From assembly GCA_022822725.1 (NCBI GenBank), contig JAJEAN010000002.1:62001-126000 (forward strand): 64,000 nt of DNA. The letters run 5' to 3'. Positions 9,901 to 18,003 of this stretch are shown one piece after another (position 1 is the first letter of the stretch; each line of letters opens with the position of its first letter). The position numbers were made by a program, and so were the translations under genes. A model generated the notes under the pieces. The model saw only the letters and a program-made list of their open reading frames with translations. It was not told where the DNA came from and did not search any database. Source of the DNA: Candidatus Latescibacterota bacterium (lineage in GTDB: Bacteria > JAAXHH01).

Positions 9901-11766
9901 CTCCTTGTCCACCCAGTCCATCGTGATTTCCAGCGGGTAGGCGCCTTCGCCGTAGGGACCCCGGTCCGGCGCGTAGGTGATTTCCCCCGTCACAGGATCC
10001 ATGACGAAGCCCTCCGTCGGGTAGGTACGGGCCGCCTCCAGCGCGGTGCTCTCGGCCACGCCGGCGCTGTCGGCCACGACGAAGATCTCGTTCTTCACCC
10101 CGCTGATGGTCTTGTTGTACCGGCGGAAGCGGACCACGGCCCCGGGCTTGGGCTTGCTCGGGATGTAGTCTTCCCTGGGATCGAATTCGACCACTCGGAT
10201 GCGGCCCCGCACGAACCGGTCTTCGAGCTGCATCTTGAAATCCGGAAAGAGCATGGCATCGTTGACGGCCCGTCCGAACAGCTCCGTCAACAGCACGGTC
10301 TGGGTATACACGTTGCGGATGTTCACGCGGTCGATTACGTCGAGGGGTGTGTCCACGTATTCCCGCACGTCGAACACGGTGGCGAAGGAAAGGGCGGGAA
10401 ATCCCGTCCAGAAGACCAGCTCCGCGTCGAAGGCGATGTTGCCCGCGGGGAAGAACTCCGAGCTCAGGATGCCCTGGGACGGCGTGATGACGTTCATCAG
10501 TGCGTCGGCGGGGAAAAAGCCGCGCCGGATCACTTCTTCCGCGTACCCCATGAAAGTGCGGCCGAAGGGCGTGAAGAACCGTTGTTTCTCGAAGGAATTC
10601 CCGGCGAAGAGTATGCCGGCGTAGCAGACCCCGATCTGGTCGCGGGCGCTGGAGAGATCGATGCCGGCGAAGAGCTTCATGTCGATCGGTTCTTCGAGCT
10701 TGTCCGCAAAATAGGGCGTCTTGCGCGTATGACGGTTCGTGAAGTCGTCCACGCCGCTCAAGGACAGGAAATGACCCGAGGTCGCCAGGAAATAGACTGT
10801 ACGGGCCGGCGGGTGGGCGGCGAAGTACCGGGCGATCTCCAGGAGCGCGGCCGCGCCCGAAGCCTGGTTCGCGCCTGGAGAGACCGCCGGCACGGGAGAC
10901 ATGGAGTCGTAGTAGGACTCGAGTACGATGGCTTCGTTCTTGAGAACCGGATGGGTCCCCGTGATCTTGCCCAGGACGTTGTAGGCGGGAAGGCGTTTCC
11001 AGGTCATCCGGCCCGCTGCCCGGACGGTCGGGGGGCTGTTTTCTTCAAGGTATGCGACGAGGGGCCGGGCCTGTTCCTTCTCCATCCAGAACCGGGGGAA
11101 GTCGACCGGGACCTGGAGGTATTTCTCCTCGCCGTCCACCCGCGTAGTCTGGTCGGGTTCCACGAAGATCACGGCGCCGGCGCCGAGTTGGGCGGCCCGT
11201 TGCCAGTTGACGCCGGAATTGAAATCCATCAGGAAGACGGCGCCGGTGGGATCGATGCCGTTGAAGTCCTCCCATTCGCCGTTACCCACGTAGTACAGCT
11301 TTCCGGTGATCCCGCCGGGCGGCGTCGTGGAGGTCCGGACCAGGTTGGGCCACACTGCGTGAATGGGAATCGTCCGGGACCCGAGGGCAGGATCGTCCGG
11401 AAGGGACGCGGTATCGAGGATAACCAGTTCGCCGCCCTCGTCGTGGGGGACGGACGCGACGAACTCCTCCAGCTCCACGTCTTCCAGGCCCATATCCCGC
11501 ATGCGGCCGGCCAGGTAGTGGGCTGCTTCGGTGGCGCCCGGGTAGCCGGCCACCCGCGAGCCGAAGGACACCAGGTCGGTGATGGTCTGCCGGATCCGCG
11601 CCGAGTCCACCACGGCGGCCACCTGGCCGTCGCCGATGGGTTCGGCCTGGTACGCCACGCGCTCGTGGACGCCCGACGTCTGGCACGCGGAGACCGCGAG
11701 CATCAGGACCAGGCCGGCAATCGGGCCGGCAAGGGTTCGTTTAAGGTGCAAGGCGTCTTTACGCAA
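6949..11766 (-). CDS. Lipoprotein with degenerate M28 peptidase domain fused to FtsX-type permease
   Basis: This 1605-residue chain starts with a lipoprotein signal (lipobox LAVSAC, C28). Residues about 40-470 resemble a PA-inserted M28 aminopeptidase, but the zinc-site motifs are altered: the HYDS motif reads YYDS (near 284), the GADDNASG loop reads GANQASG (near 296) with the bridging Asp absent, and the catalytic Glu-Glu segment reads ATSGHFL. Hydrolysis is therefore unlikely. After a beta-rich region come transmembrane helices near 825-930, a first FtsX helix near 950, a large extracytoplasmic domain holding the seven-copy DGPG repeat (about residues 1088-1150), then three C-terminal FtsX helices and a tail. 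FtsX/MacB proteins couple ATP hydrolysis to envelope events, but no partner ATPase is adjacent. A pseudo-peptidase sensing or binding peptides for a mechanotransmission permease is inference. Confidence 0.88.
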   Translation of the reverse strand: MRKDALHLKRTLAGPIAGLVLMLAVSACQTSGVHERVAYQAEPIGDGQVAAVVDSARIRQTITDLVSFGSRVAGYPGATEAAHYLAGRMRDMGLEDVELEEFVASVPHDEGGELVILDTASLPDDPALGSRTIPIHAVWPNLVRTSTTPPGGITGKLYYVGNGEWEDFNGIDPTGAVFLMDFNSGVNWQRAAQLGAGAVIFVEPDQTTRVDGEEKYLQVPVDFPRFWMEKEQARPLVAYLEENSPPTVRAAGRMTWKRLPAYNVLGKITGTHPVLKNEAIVLESYYDSMSPVPAVSPGANQASGAAALLEIARYFAAHPPARTVYFLATSGHFLSLSGVDDFTNRHTRKTPYFADKLEEPIDMKLFAGIDLSSARDQIGVCYAGILFAGNSFEKQRFFTPFGRTFMGYAEEVIRRGFFPADALMNVITPSQGILSSEFFPAGNIAFDAELVFWTGFPALSFATVFDVREYVDTPLDVIDRVNIRNVYTQTVLLTELFGRAVNDAMLFPDFKMQLEDRFVRGRIRVVEFDPREDYIPSKPKPGAVVRFRRYNKTISGVKNEIFVVADSAGVAESTALEAARTYPTEGFVMDPVTGEITYAPDRGPYGEGAYPLEITMDWVDKEKPTVVFRSDATNLYDLVDPRFLTRLNEAVVLDESGNPPLEWGMTFQEAGWTTGFSYEEDTAVVFTPPDSRFKVTMSSGLFGRRLILTNADEANPEGIGFESGTGDIPLTSYQVARDMWHLDEARIGALKSVGVNNTRLDDFHREAGHLLDQAEAARQALQWDRFIKYARAAWGYESRAYPDATGTANDVVKGVLFYMVLVIPFAYALERLLFGFANIYKRISATAGIFLAAYGVLRFTHPAFQITTAPDIVLLAFMTFVLAAVVIWLISQRFSQTMREVRQQAHSVQATDVRRSSALATAFALGIGNMRKRKARTLLTCATLVLLVFTVLSFTSVQTFLRIQKVSTDTEADYTGFLVRNPNWAPLQKQTHQYVRSEFGSTEAEDRGITIVPRSWYAGTSPGVNTYIKAEHKGADGATHSTYASGILGLMPDERVVTGLDRVLASGRWFEDDERDVCIIPTEMARLLGMPEVADGPGTAEGADGPGMPEVADGPGTAEGSDGPGTAEGSDGPGMPEVADGPGTAEGVDGPREIRIFGKPFTVIGVFDSAVMDRITDLDGEPLTPVDYTATGRDLLTEIALMDYEEEPVEMVRFEHLPAANLILAPQAYVNDLGGTLRSVAVRFPADDAAEARLDRFMQRLGIPVVASVDGEVAVHSAMSLSSLSGLGNLFIPMVVAALIILNTMMNAVYERFSEIGVYSAVGLAPAHIGALFMAEAAMYAVIGGMSGYLIGQTVARGITEYQLLAGLTLNYSSLSAVASTAMVMAVVMLSTIYPARQASQMAVPDVNRQWSFPEPEGDDWRFEFPFTISRKETLGLCAYLTRFFESYGESTLGSFMTDEVALTGKNGFAPASGQPGGRAADRADRTVPDAERASDAASEASTFVISMKTWLAPYDTGVSQRVSLHATPAEEEHDLYAVWVHIHRLSGDVDSWQRLNRRFLNVLRKQFLVWRTVDQEVKKVYADEGREMIAVETGDVVVGDAPAS
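8319..8507 (-). repeat. Seven-copy 27-nt coding tandem repeat
   Basis: Seven 27-nt units each encode nine residues. Two types alternate irregularly: DGPGTAEGx and DGPGMPEVA. The array lies in the extracytoplasmic domain of the FtsX half of the M28-FtsX protein. Near-identical DNA between copies indicates recent expansion by slippage or recombination. Confidence 0.95.
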
Positions 11767-11773
11767 TTCGGGC

Positions 11774-11815
11774 CAGACCTTTCACGTCAGACCTTTCACG
11801 TCAGACCTTCCACTT
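11774..11815 (-). repeat. 14-nt tandem repeat spanning the stop codon of the PhyH gene
   Basis: Three head-to-tail 14-nt copies of cagacctttcacgt (the third with three changes) cover the last codons and stop of the dioxygenase gene. On the minus strand each carries GGTCTG; copies one and two downstream of the stop repeat the GTC-TGA end. Confidence 0.85.
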
Positions 11816-12706
11816 CCGGCGCATCTCTTCCATGGAAACGGTCTTCCCCTCGGTCCACGCGTAGTGGGCGACGGGGTTTTCGCCCACCCACCGGTGGTCG
11901 ACAGGCTCGCTGGCCAGCTGGTAGCGGGTGTCGGTGCTGATGCGGTACCGGTTCGACGCATTGTTGATGGACCCGTGCATCGTGTACATGCCGAGGACGA
12001 TCACGTCGCCCATCCTGAATTCGCTCGTCTGCCACTGGCCCCCGTACTGGTCCACCATCTCGATGGGTTCGTTGGTGAAGTGGCCCGTCACGTGGTCCCG
12101 GTCCACGTCCATCTGGCCGTAGGTCTCTTTGACGGCCTCGAACTGGTGGGATCCGGCCAGGATGACCAGGGGGCCCATGTCGTAGGTCACGTCGTCCAGG
12201 GGCGTCCAGACCGTGTAAAGGTTCGGCGTGCCCCGGCCCATGTAGACCATATCGTAATGCGCCCCGGTGTTGGATCCCGGTCCCACGGCCCGGAGCCACT
12301 TGTAGTCGAAGGTGAGGACGGGACCGCCCAGGAACCGCTCGAAGAACCCCATGATTTCGGGTGAATCGACCAGGGCGAGGAATTCGTCCGTGTGCGTCAC
12401 CCGTTTGGCGCCGCCGAAGAATGCGCCGCGCTTTCCGGGGGCCGCGACCCCCAGATCGAGGGGATAGTCCCGGTCGATCTGGTCGTTGGCATCGAGATTC
12501 TCCAGAATGACTCTGCGGGCTTCCGCGACCTTGTCCGGATCGTGGAGACCGCGGATGAGCAGGTAGCCGTCTTCGGCCATGCGCTCCCGCAGCCCGTCCA
12601 CGTCGTCCAGCAGGTCGTTGGCTTCCCGGAGCGTGGACAGGTACTTCCCGCCCATCTGCAGTTCGTCCTTGCCCATGACCAGGCTTGATGATTCCCGGGT
12701 GGTCAT
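11801..12706 (-). CDS. Phytanoyl-CoA dioxygenase (PhyH) family protein
   Basis: A 301-residue Fe(II)/2-oxoglutarate oxygenase of the PhyH family, with a double-stranded beta-helix fold. The iron triad is intact: H150 and D152 in AHYDM, and H244 in MHGSINN, followed by the Arg in NRYRIS that binds 2-oxoglutarate. Such enzymes hydroxylate small molecules; the substrate is unknown and rarely phytanoyl-CoA in bacteria. The ATG at 12706 has GGAGGAA 5 nt upstream; a longer frame overlaps the ABC gene. It lies 22 nt downstream of the ABC ATPase gene on the same strand. Confidence 0.9.
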   Translation of the reverse strand: MTTRESSSLVMGKDELQMGGKYLSTLREANDLLDDVDGLRERMAEDGYLLIRGLHDPDKVAEARRVILENLDANDQIDRDYPLDLGVAAPGKRGAFFGGAKRVTHTDEFLALVDSPEIMGFFERFLGGPVLTFDYKWLRAVGPGSNTGAHYDMVYMGRGTPNLYTVWTPLDDVTYDMGPLVILAGSHQFEAVKETYGQMDVDRDHVTGHFTNEPIEMVDQYGGQWQTSEFRMGDVIVLGMYTMHGSINNASNRYRISTDTRYQLASEPVDHRWVGENPVAHYAWTEGKTVSMEEMRRKWKV

Positions 12707-12728
12707 TGGTTCCTCCATGGTTGGTCGT

Positions 12729-13919
12729 TCATGAAGCCCGGACGGCCGAGGCTTCGATGGCGGCATACACCGTATCACCGACGGTGATGCCCATGTCCGC
12801 GAAAGATCCCCGCGCAACGTGGACGGTCAGGCGAAGGCCGGGTTCCGCGTCCAGGCGCGGGCCGGTGTCCACGTCCAGACCGGAGTCCGGGTGCCGGCCG
12901 GGTTCCGCGTCCAGGCGCGGGCCGGCGTCCACGTCCAGGCCGGCGTCCGGGTTCCGGCCGGGTTCCGCGTCTTGGCGAGGGACGGCGTCCACGTCCAGGC
13001 GTATGCGGTCTCCGTCCACCGACGCGGCGGTCACGACGCCCGCGAGCGTATTCGCGGCGTGCGGCGTGCGCGGTGGTCTCGACAGCCGGATTTCCTGCGA
13101 AGAGATGACGATGTGGGCCGGCCCGCGCGCCGTCGTGTCCGACCTGAGGGTCACGCCGCCGTCCAGGTGGACGACCGGGCCGTCGGCAGATTCCTCGATA
13201 CGGCCCTTGAAGACGTTCTCCGGTCCCCTTTCGAGCATCCGTCCCTCGCGCATGATCAATACTTCATCGGCGATGCGATAGGCCTGGTCGTACTGGTGCG
13301 TCGAAAGCACGACGGTCATGCGCCGCTGGCGGCACGTCTCCGCGAGAATCGACTCGATCTGTTTCCCGTGCGCCGCGTCCACGCTGGCCGTGGGCTCGTC
13401 GAGCAGCAGGACGTCGGGGTCGGTGACCAGGGCCCGGGCGAGTCCCGCGCGCTGCGCTTCTCCGCCCGACAGGCTCTGGGCGGGCCGGTGGGCGAACTGC
13501 CGGAGGCCCACCTTGTCCAGCATGCCGTTCACGCGTTCTTCGATGGCCCCCTTCGCCATGCCGCGGAACCGCAGGCCGGACGCCACGTTCTCGAATACGG
13601 TGGACCGGAACAGGTACACGTGCTGCATGAGCAGCGTGACGCGGCGGCGGTACCGGCGGCCGCGGGCGGGATCGGCCCCGTTCACGGGCTGGCCTTCGAA
13701 GAGGATCCGGCCCTCATGCGGCAGGGTCAGCAGGGCGAGTATGTTCAAGAGCGTGGTCTTGCCCGATCCGTTCGATCCGTAAATGGCGTAGGTCCTTCCG
13801 GCATAGAGGGCGAGGTGCTCGACATGCAGGTGAAACCCGGAACCGTAACGGTGCGCCAGGTGCTCGCCAACGATGATCGGATCAGTGGTGACCGGACCGG
13901 CCGTGATCGGATCGGCCAT
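12729..13919 (-). CDS. tupC: ABC transporter ATP-binding protein, tungstate/molybdate type (TupC/ModC-like)
   Basis: The 396-residue protein has Walker A GSNGSGKTT at 48-56, signature LSGGEAQRAGLA near 150, Walker B VLLLDEPTASVD and the switch His. A C-terminal TOBE-like oxyanion-binding region begins near residue 285, and its last strands (LRLTVHVARG) are split from its first by a 60-nt repeat array encoding about 54 extra residues rich in D, G, P and R. It energises uptake through the adjacent permease, whose stop shares one base with this start (TGATG), implying translational coupling. No periplasmic binding protein gene follows. Tungstate or molybdate would fit the molybdoenzyme at 3.7-4.9 kb. 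Confidence 0.85.
   Translation of the reverse strand: MADPITAGPVTTDPIIVGEHLAHRYGSGFHLHVEHLALYAGRTYAIYGSNGSGKTTLLNILALLTLPHEGRILFEGQPVNGADPARGRRYRRRVTLLMQHVYLFRSTVFENVASGLRFRGMAKGAIEERVNGMLDKVGLRQFAHRPAQSLSGGEAQRAGLARALVTDPDVLLLDEPTASVDAAHGKQIESILAETCRQRRMTVVLSTHQYDQAYRIADEVLIMREGRMLERGPENVFKGRIEESADGPVVHLDGGVTLRSDTTARGPAHIVISSQEIRLSRPPRTPHAANTLAGVVTAASVDGDRIRLDVDAVPRQDAEPGRNPDAGLDVDAGPRLDAEPGRHPDSGLDVDTGPRLDAEPGLRLTVHVARGSFADMGITVGDTVYAAIEASAVRAS
12841..13001 (-). repeat. 60-nt coding tandem repeat in the TOBE region
   Basis: Units begin at 12841, 12901 and 12961, each 60 nt (20 residues), with the third diverged and cut short near 13001. The reading frame is kept. The encoded unit is built around LDAEPGR and GLDVDAGPR. 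Confidence 0.95.
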
Positions 13920-14611
13920 CAGTCGTCGAACCCCTGCAGCCAGTGAAAGAGAATGTTCGCGCCGAATGCCGTGAGCAGAAGGATGATCCCCAGGGCGATG
14001 GCCAGGCCGAATTCCCCCTTGTTGCTTTCAAGGGCGATCGCCGTCGTCATGGTCCGCGTGCTTCCCTTGATGTTGCCGCCCAGCATCATGGCCGCGCCCA
14101 CCTCCGCGATGACCCGCCCGAAGGCGGCCACCACCGCCGCCATGATGCCGAACCGGGCCTCCGAAATGAGGGTGCGGGCGGTCTGGGCCGTCGTGGCGCC
14201 CAGCGTAAGGGCCGTCTCCGTGATCCGGGAATCCACGGCGCGAAACGCCGAGAGGGTGAAGGCGGCCACGATGGGCAGGGCGAGGAGCGTCTCGCCGATG
14301 ATCATGGCCTTGGGCGTATACAGCAGTTCCATGAAGCCCAGGGGGCCGCGCCGGGAGATCATGGAGTAGACGAATAGTCCGATCACCACGGTTGGCATGG
14401 CCAGCATCGTATTGAGCACCGTGGTCACGAACCGCTGGCCCCTGAACCGGCGGGTAGCGAGCAGGTAGCCCGCGGGCAGACCCATCACGGAAGCCAGCAG
14501 GATCGCCGACACCGCGACGAACACTGAAACGCCGACGATGGTGTACACGCCGGATTCGCCCGTGAACAGCAGGCGCACCGCTTCTTCAATTCCACTGATC
14601 AGGTATTCCAT
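13919..14611 (-). CDS. tupB: ABC transporter permease, tungstate/molybdate type (TupB-like)
   Basis: The 230-residue protein has about five membrane helices and the permease loop GRVIAEVGAAMMLGGNIKG, which is characteristic of the TupB/WtpB-like group. It should form the membrane channel with the ATPase encoded immediately downstream. The start MEYLISGIEEAV matches the family N-terminus. The expected TupA binding protein is not upstream: 238 bp away a divergent OppB-like gene begins. Confidence 0.9.
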   Translation of the reverse strand: MEYLISGIEEAVRLLFTGESGVYTIVGVSVFVAVSAILLASVMGLPAGYLLATRRFRGQRFVTTVLNTMLAMPTVVIGLFVYSMISRRGPLGFMELLYTPKAMIIGETLLALPIVAAFTLSAFRAVDSRITETALTLGATTAQTARTLISEARFGIMAAVVAAFGRVIAEVGAAMMLGGNIKGSTRTMTTAIALESNKGEFGLAIALGIILLLTAFGANILFHWLQGFDD

Positions 14612-14682
14612 AACCCCTATGAAACAACAAAACGCCCCGGCGAATCAACAGGTTTTTGCCCCGCGGGAGCGACCGAAATACG

Positions 14683-14711
14683 TTGACAGGATCACCGGCG
14701 GACCTTAGGTT
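14683..14711 (+). promoter_or_regulatory. Candidate promoter for the oppBC-like pair
   Basis: TTGACA (14683-14688), 17 nt, then TAGGTT (14706-14711). The -35 element is exact and the -10 weak. It lies in the 238-bp divergent gap, about 130 nt before the ATG at 14850. No clear opposite-strand promoter for tupB was found. Confidence 0.5.
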
Positions 14712-14849
14712 GTCTAGCATCCAGCGGAGCCGGACTCCGTTGGCGCCGCGGCCAGTCGGACGGGCTCGCCCCACCAGGCAGTTTCCTCATCCCTCGAATC
14801 GCGGTATCGCAGGTGATTCTCCCGCTCCAGCAAAGGATTCGACGATCGG

Positions 14850-16160
14850 ATGCCCGCTATAGGGATCATTGGCGTCCTGTGGCTGCTGCTCGTCCTGGCC
14901 GCCGGATACTGGGGTAACCGGCGCAAGCTCGACGCAACGTTCGTCAAGGGCGTCCAGACGCTGATCACCATCGTCGCCCTGGCCGTCGCGGCGCCGCAGC
15001 TCGGTGTGTTCAATACCGCCCTCGCGACGCTCTGGCTTCTCCTGTTCGTCGCCGCTTCCACCCTGTTGCGGCGGTTCGGCGTGCCGAACCTGGCCGCGCG
15101 GGCCATCGCCCTGGCCGCCGTGAGCCTGGCGCTCTGGGGCACCGATTCCCAGAACGTCATGCTGATCCGCACGCTGATCATGCTTGCGGTCACCAGCATT
15201 TTCCTCCTCGGACTGAACCTGGGCTTCCGGTACCTGGTCCGCCGCATCCTCTGGATCTTCCCCGTACTCTTCGCCGTCTCGGTCATCACCTTCTCCATCA
15301 TGCACGCCGTGCCCGGCGGGCCCTTCGACGCGGGCGGCGAGACCGGCGGCATACCGCTCACACCCGAGGTCCGCGCCAACCTGATGCGGAAGTACAACCT
15401 CGACCAGCCGCTGCACATCCAGTACATCTCCTGGGTGAGCAACGTCGTGCGGGGCGACTTCGGCTATTCCTTCCAGCACCAGAGCAAGACCTGCCAGGAG
15501 CTCATCGCGCAGGCCTGGCCCGTCTCCGTCCACCTGGGCAGCATGGCCCTGTTCGTGGCCCTCACCGGCGGGCTGCTGCTGGGCATTCTCGCGGCGGTGT
15601 ACCAGAACACCTGGATTGATTACGTCGCCTCGCTCACGGCGGTTTTCAGCATCGTCACGCCCAGTTTCGTCGTCGCCGTGGGCCTCACCGTCGTATTCTC
15701 CCTCTGGCTGCACCTATTTGAGACGGGAGGCTGGAATTCGCCCAAGGACTGGGTCATGCCGGTGATCGCCCTGTCCCTGGGCGACATGGCCGTGGTGGCG
15801 AGGTATACCCGTTCGAACATGATCGAGGCCATCCGGGCCGACTACGTGCGCACCGCCCGGGCCAAGGGTCTCACCGAGTTCTCCGTCGTGGTGGTACACG
15901 TGTTCAAAAACGCCCTGATCCCACTGCTGACCATCGCGGGACCGATGATGGCCAACCTGATCACGGGGTCCTTCTTCATCGAGACGATCTTCCGGATCCC
16001 GGGCCTGGGGCGGTACTTCACCACGAGCGTGTTCGCCCGGGACTACCCCATGATCATGTCCACGGCCCTGCTCTGGTCCTCGCTCATCGTCGTGATCTAC
16101 GTCATCACCGACCTCATGTACGCGCTGGTGGACCCCCGCATCCGGTATCGGAAGGACTAG
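14850..16160 (+). CDS. Peptide/nickel-type ABC permease with extended N-terminus (OppB/DppB-like)
   Basis: The C-terminal 310 residues are a standard OppB permease: YLVRRILWIFPVLFAVSVITF start-type segment near 130, PGGPFD loop, and the EAA loop ADYVRTARAKGLTEFSVVVVH followed by PGLGRYF. About 125 residues precede it and hold roughly four extra hydrophobic helices not found in the usual 310-340-residue family. The ORF is continuous. It is followed by an OppC-like gene one base after the stop. ATPases and a substrate-binding protein are absent, so they must be encoded elsewhere or be shared. Confidence 0.88.
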   Translation: MPAIGIIGVLWLLLVLAAGYWGNRRKLDATFVKGVQTLITIVALAVAAPQLGVFNTALATLWLLLFVAASTLLRRFGVPNLAARAIALAAVSLALWGTDSQNVMLIRTLIMLAVTSIFLLGLNLGFRYLVRRILWIFPVLFAVSVITFSIMHAVPGGPFDAGGETGGIPLTPEVRANLMRKYNLDQPLHIQYISWVSNVVRGDFGYSFQHQSKTCQELIAQAWPVSVHLGSMALFVALTGGLLLGILAAVYQNTWIDYVASLTAVFSIVTPSFVVAVGLTVVFSLWLHLFETGGWNSPKDWVMPVIALSLGDMAVVARYTRSNMIEAIRADYVRTARAKGLTEFSVVVVHVFKNALIPLLTIAGPMMANLITGSFFIETIFRIPGLGRYFTTSVFARDYPMIMSTALLWSSLIVVIYVITDLMYALVDPRIRYRKD

Positions 16161-16161
16161 C

Positions 16162-17448
16162 ATGGAACCGATCGGCACAACGGGCGAAGTCGGCATCGTA
16201 TGGGTCCTCGGCGCGATCCTGGGATGGAGCTGGGACACCATGATCCTCGAGGTGGGCCGGATCGCCCTGGCGATCCAGCTGGTGCTCTACCTGCCCCGCA
16301 TGTACCGCCTGGGTCACCGGGACGAAACGGGAAGATGGGCGTCTTTCTGCCACCGGGTGGTCCAGCGCAGGACCTACTTCGCGGCCGCGGGCGCCGTCGC
16401 CCTGCTCGCGGCGTGGTGGCTGCTCGGTCCCTGGATGGACCAGTACCCCTACGGCACGGAGGACATCCCCGAAAGCCTGTCGGAATCCCTGAGCTGGGAC
16501 GGCCTCGAGCCCTTCTTCTCCTGGGCGGGGCAGATCTTCCGCGTCGCGCTGGCTACGGAATTCACCTTGCTATGGCCGCGGGCCTACCGGTATTTCAAGA
16601 AACACGACAGCGGGCTCTGGGCGGACGCCACGCGGCGTTTCTCCCGCAACAAGCTTTCCCTGGTCGGACTCTTCCTGGTGCTGCTGCTGAGCAACACGGC
16701 GCTGCTCGCGCCCTGGATCGCGCCCCTGCACTACACCAAGCAGAACTTCCTCGTCGCATGGCAGGAACCGTCGTGGATGTTTCCCTTCGGCACGGACGGC
16801 CTGGGCCGCGACCTCTTCAGCCGGGTCATCTACGGCGCGGAGATCTCCATGACGGTGGGCGTCCTCGTGCAGGCCATCATCTTCGCCATCGGCGTGCCCC
16901 TGGGCGCCCTGGCCGGTTACGCCGGAGGCCGCGTGGACAGCGTCATCATGCGGGGGGTCGACATCATGTCGGCCTTTCCCGGCCTGCTCTTCATCATCCT
17001 GATCATGTCGTGGCTCGGTGCAGGACTCTTCAATATTTTCGTCGCCATCGGCGTGACCGGATGGGTAGGGGTATGCCGTCTCCTTCGGGGGCAAATTCTG
17101 TCTTTGAAGGAAAAGGAATTCGTCCGGGCGGCCAAGGCCATGGGCGGCAGCCACCTGCGCATCGTCATCACCCACATCCTGCCGAACAGCCTGACGCCGC
17201 TGATCGTGGCCCTGGCCCTGGGTATCCCGTCGGCCATCTTCGCGGAGGCCGGACTGAGCTTCATCGGCATCGGCATCAGCCCGCCCACTCCGAGCTGGGG
17301 GCAGATGGTCGGCGAGAACGCCAACTACATCCGGTCCTACTGGCACCTGGCGACCTTTCCCGCCATCATGATCGCCCTCACCATGCTCGGATTCCAGCTG
17401 ATGGGCGACGGACTCCGGGACGCCCTCGACCCCAAGATGAACGAGTAG
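16162..17448 (+). CDS. Peptide/nickel-type ABC permease with extended N-terminus (OppC/DppC-like)
   Basis: The 428-residue protein carries the OppC N-terminal motif RRFSRNKLSLVGLFLVLLL only at about residue 153, then GTDGLGRDLFSRVIYGAEIS and the EAA loop REF-like segment EFVRAAKAMGGSHLRIVITH near 320. The first 150 residues form additional hydrophobic segments, mirroring the extension on the partner OppB-like protein. It pairs with that protein to form the channel of an oligopeptide- or metal-type importer. The start ATG follows the partner's stop by one base. Confidence 0.88.
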   Translation: MEPIGTTGEVGIVWVLGAILGWSWDTMILEVGRIALAIQLVLYLPRMYRLGHRDETGRWASFCHRVVQRRTYFAAAGAVALLAAWWLLGPWMDQYPYGTEDIPESLSESLSWDGLEPFFSWAGQIFRVALATEFTLLWPRAYRYFKKHDSGLWADATRRFSRNKLSLVGLFLVLLLSNTALLAPWIAPLHYTKQNFLVAWQEPSWMFPFGTDGLGRDLFSRVIYGAEISMTVGVLVQAIIFAIGVPLGALAGYAGGRVDSVIMRGVDIMSAFPGLLFIILIMSWLGAGLFNIFVAIGVTGWVGVCRLLRGQILSLKEKEFVRAAKAMGGSHLRIVITHILPNSLTPLIVALALGIPSAIFAEAGLSFIGIGISPPTPSWGQMVGENANYIRSYWHLATFPAIMIALTMLGFQLMGDGLRDALDPKMNE

Positions 17449-18003
17449 ACCGCTCCGCAGAAAGATCCTCGGAAGGGCCCGGCGACGTGCGCGTTTACGA
17501 ACGCGTATACGAGAAGGCGGCGGGCGCTTCGGCGAGAAGGCAACCTGTGCGTTTAAGAAAAAAGTGGGCTTGGGACTTGACAGCGTGGCATAAACCCTTA
17601 TATTTACTCGTGTCGCCGTCTCGGCGGCAGCCCGAACCTTGCAAGTTCCCCTGATTGATTCCTCATTGGAAAGCCGATTCTTCCTTTAGATTAAAGATTC
17701 ATGAAGGCCGGTACCGCATTCTACGGGATTACCCCATCACCAAGGCAAGTTGCGTTTGCCCGTATCCTGATGGCATAACCAGAACCAGCACAGCCGCGCG
17801 TCTCCTGACGCGGCACGCCCGGGCCCGACGACCGGAAACGACCTGTCCGCAAGCCGACGTTTCCGTTGCACACCATGTTCACAACCCAGTCTGACCGCAA
17901 ATACACTCCCCACGCCGCGTCGCGGGAATCGGCGCCTTAAGGGACGCCCGGACAGCGGGCGTTCGCGGGAGTTCACCGTACATTTTTACAAAGGGAAGAA
18001 AGC
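17449..18003 (+). other. 555-bp gap holding the rho promoter and leader
   Basis: No convincing gene is present. A hairpin with a TACG tetraloop (stem CGCGTT/AACGCG, 17490-17505) follows oppC but lacks a T tract. A strong promoter lies at 17577-17604, leaving about 390 nt of untranslated rho leader. A second hairpin, ACGCCCG/CGGGCGT with a five-base loop, is at 17944-17962. The rest shows no recognised riboswitch. Confidence 0.6.
17577..17604 (+). promoter_or_regulatory. Sigma70-type promoter for rho
   Basis: TTGACA (17577-17582), 16-nt spacer, TATATT (17599-17604). The predicted transcription start is near 17612, about 390 nt upstream of the rho ATG. The same TTGACA-N16-TATATT arrangement drives the initiator tRNA in this window. 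Confidence 0.75.

Noticed and set aside
7783..11940. A 1385-codon open frame on the plus strand
   Set aside because: It is antisense to the M28-FtsX gene, has no recognisable domains, a skewed Gly/His/Arg-rich composition, and exists because high GC content removes stops from the opposite strand.
17655..17894. A 79-codon ORF in the rho leader
   Set aside because: No ribosome site, no family-like sequence, and it sits in the untranslated leader predicted from the promoter.
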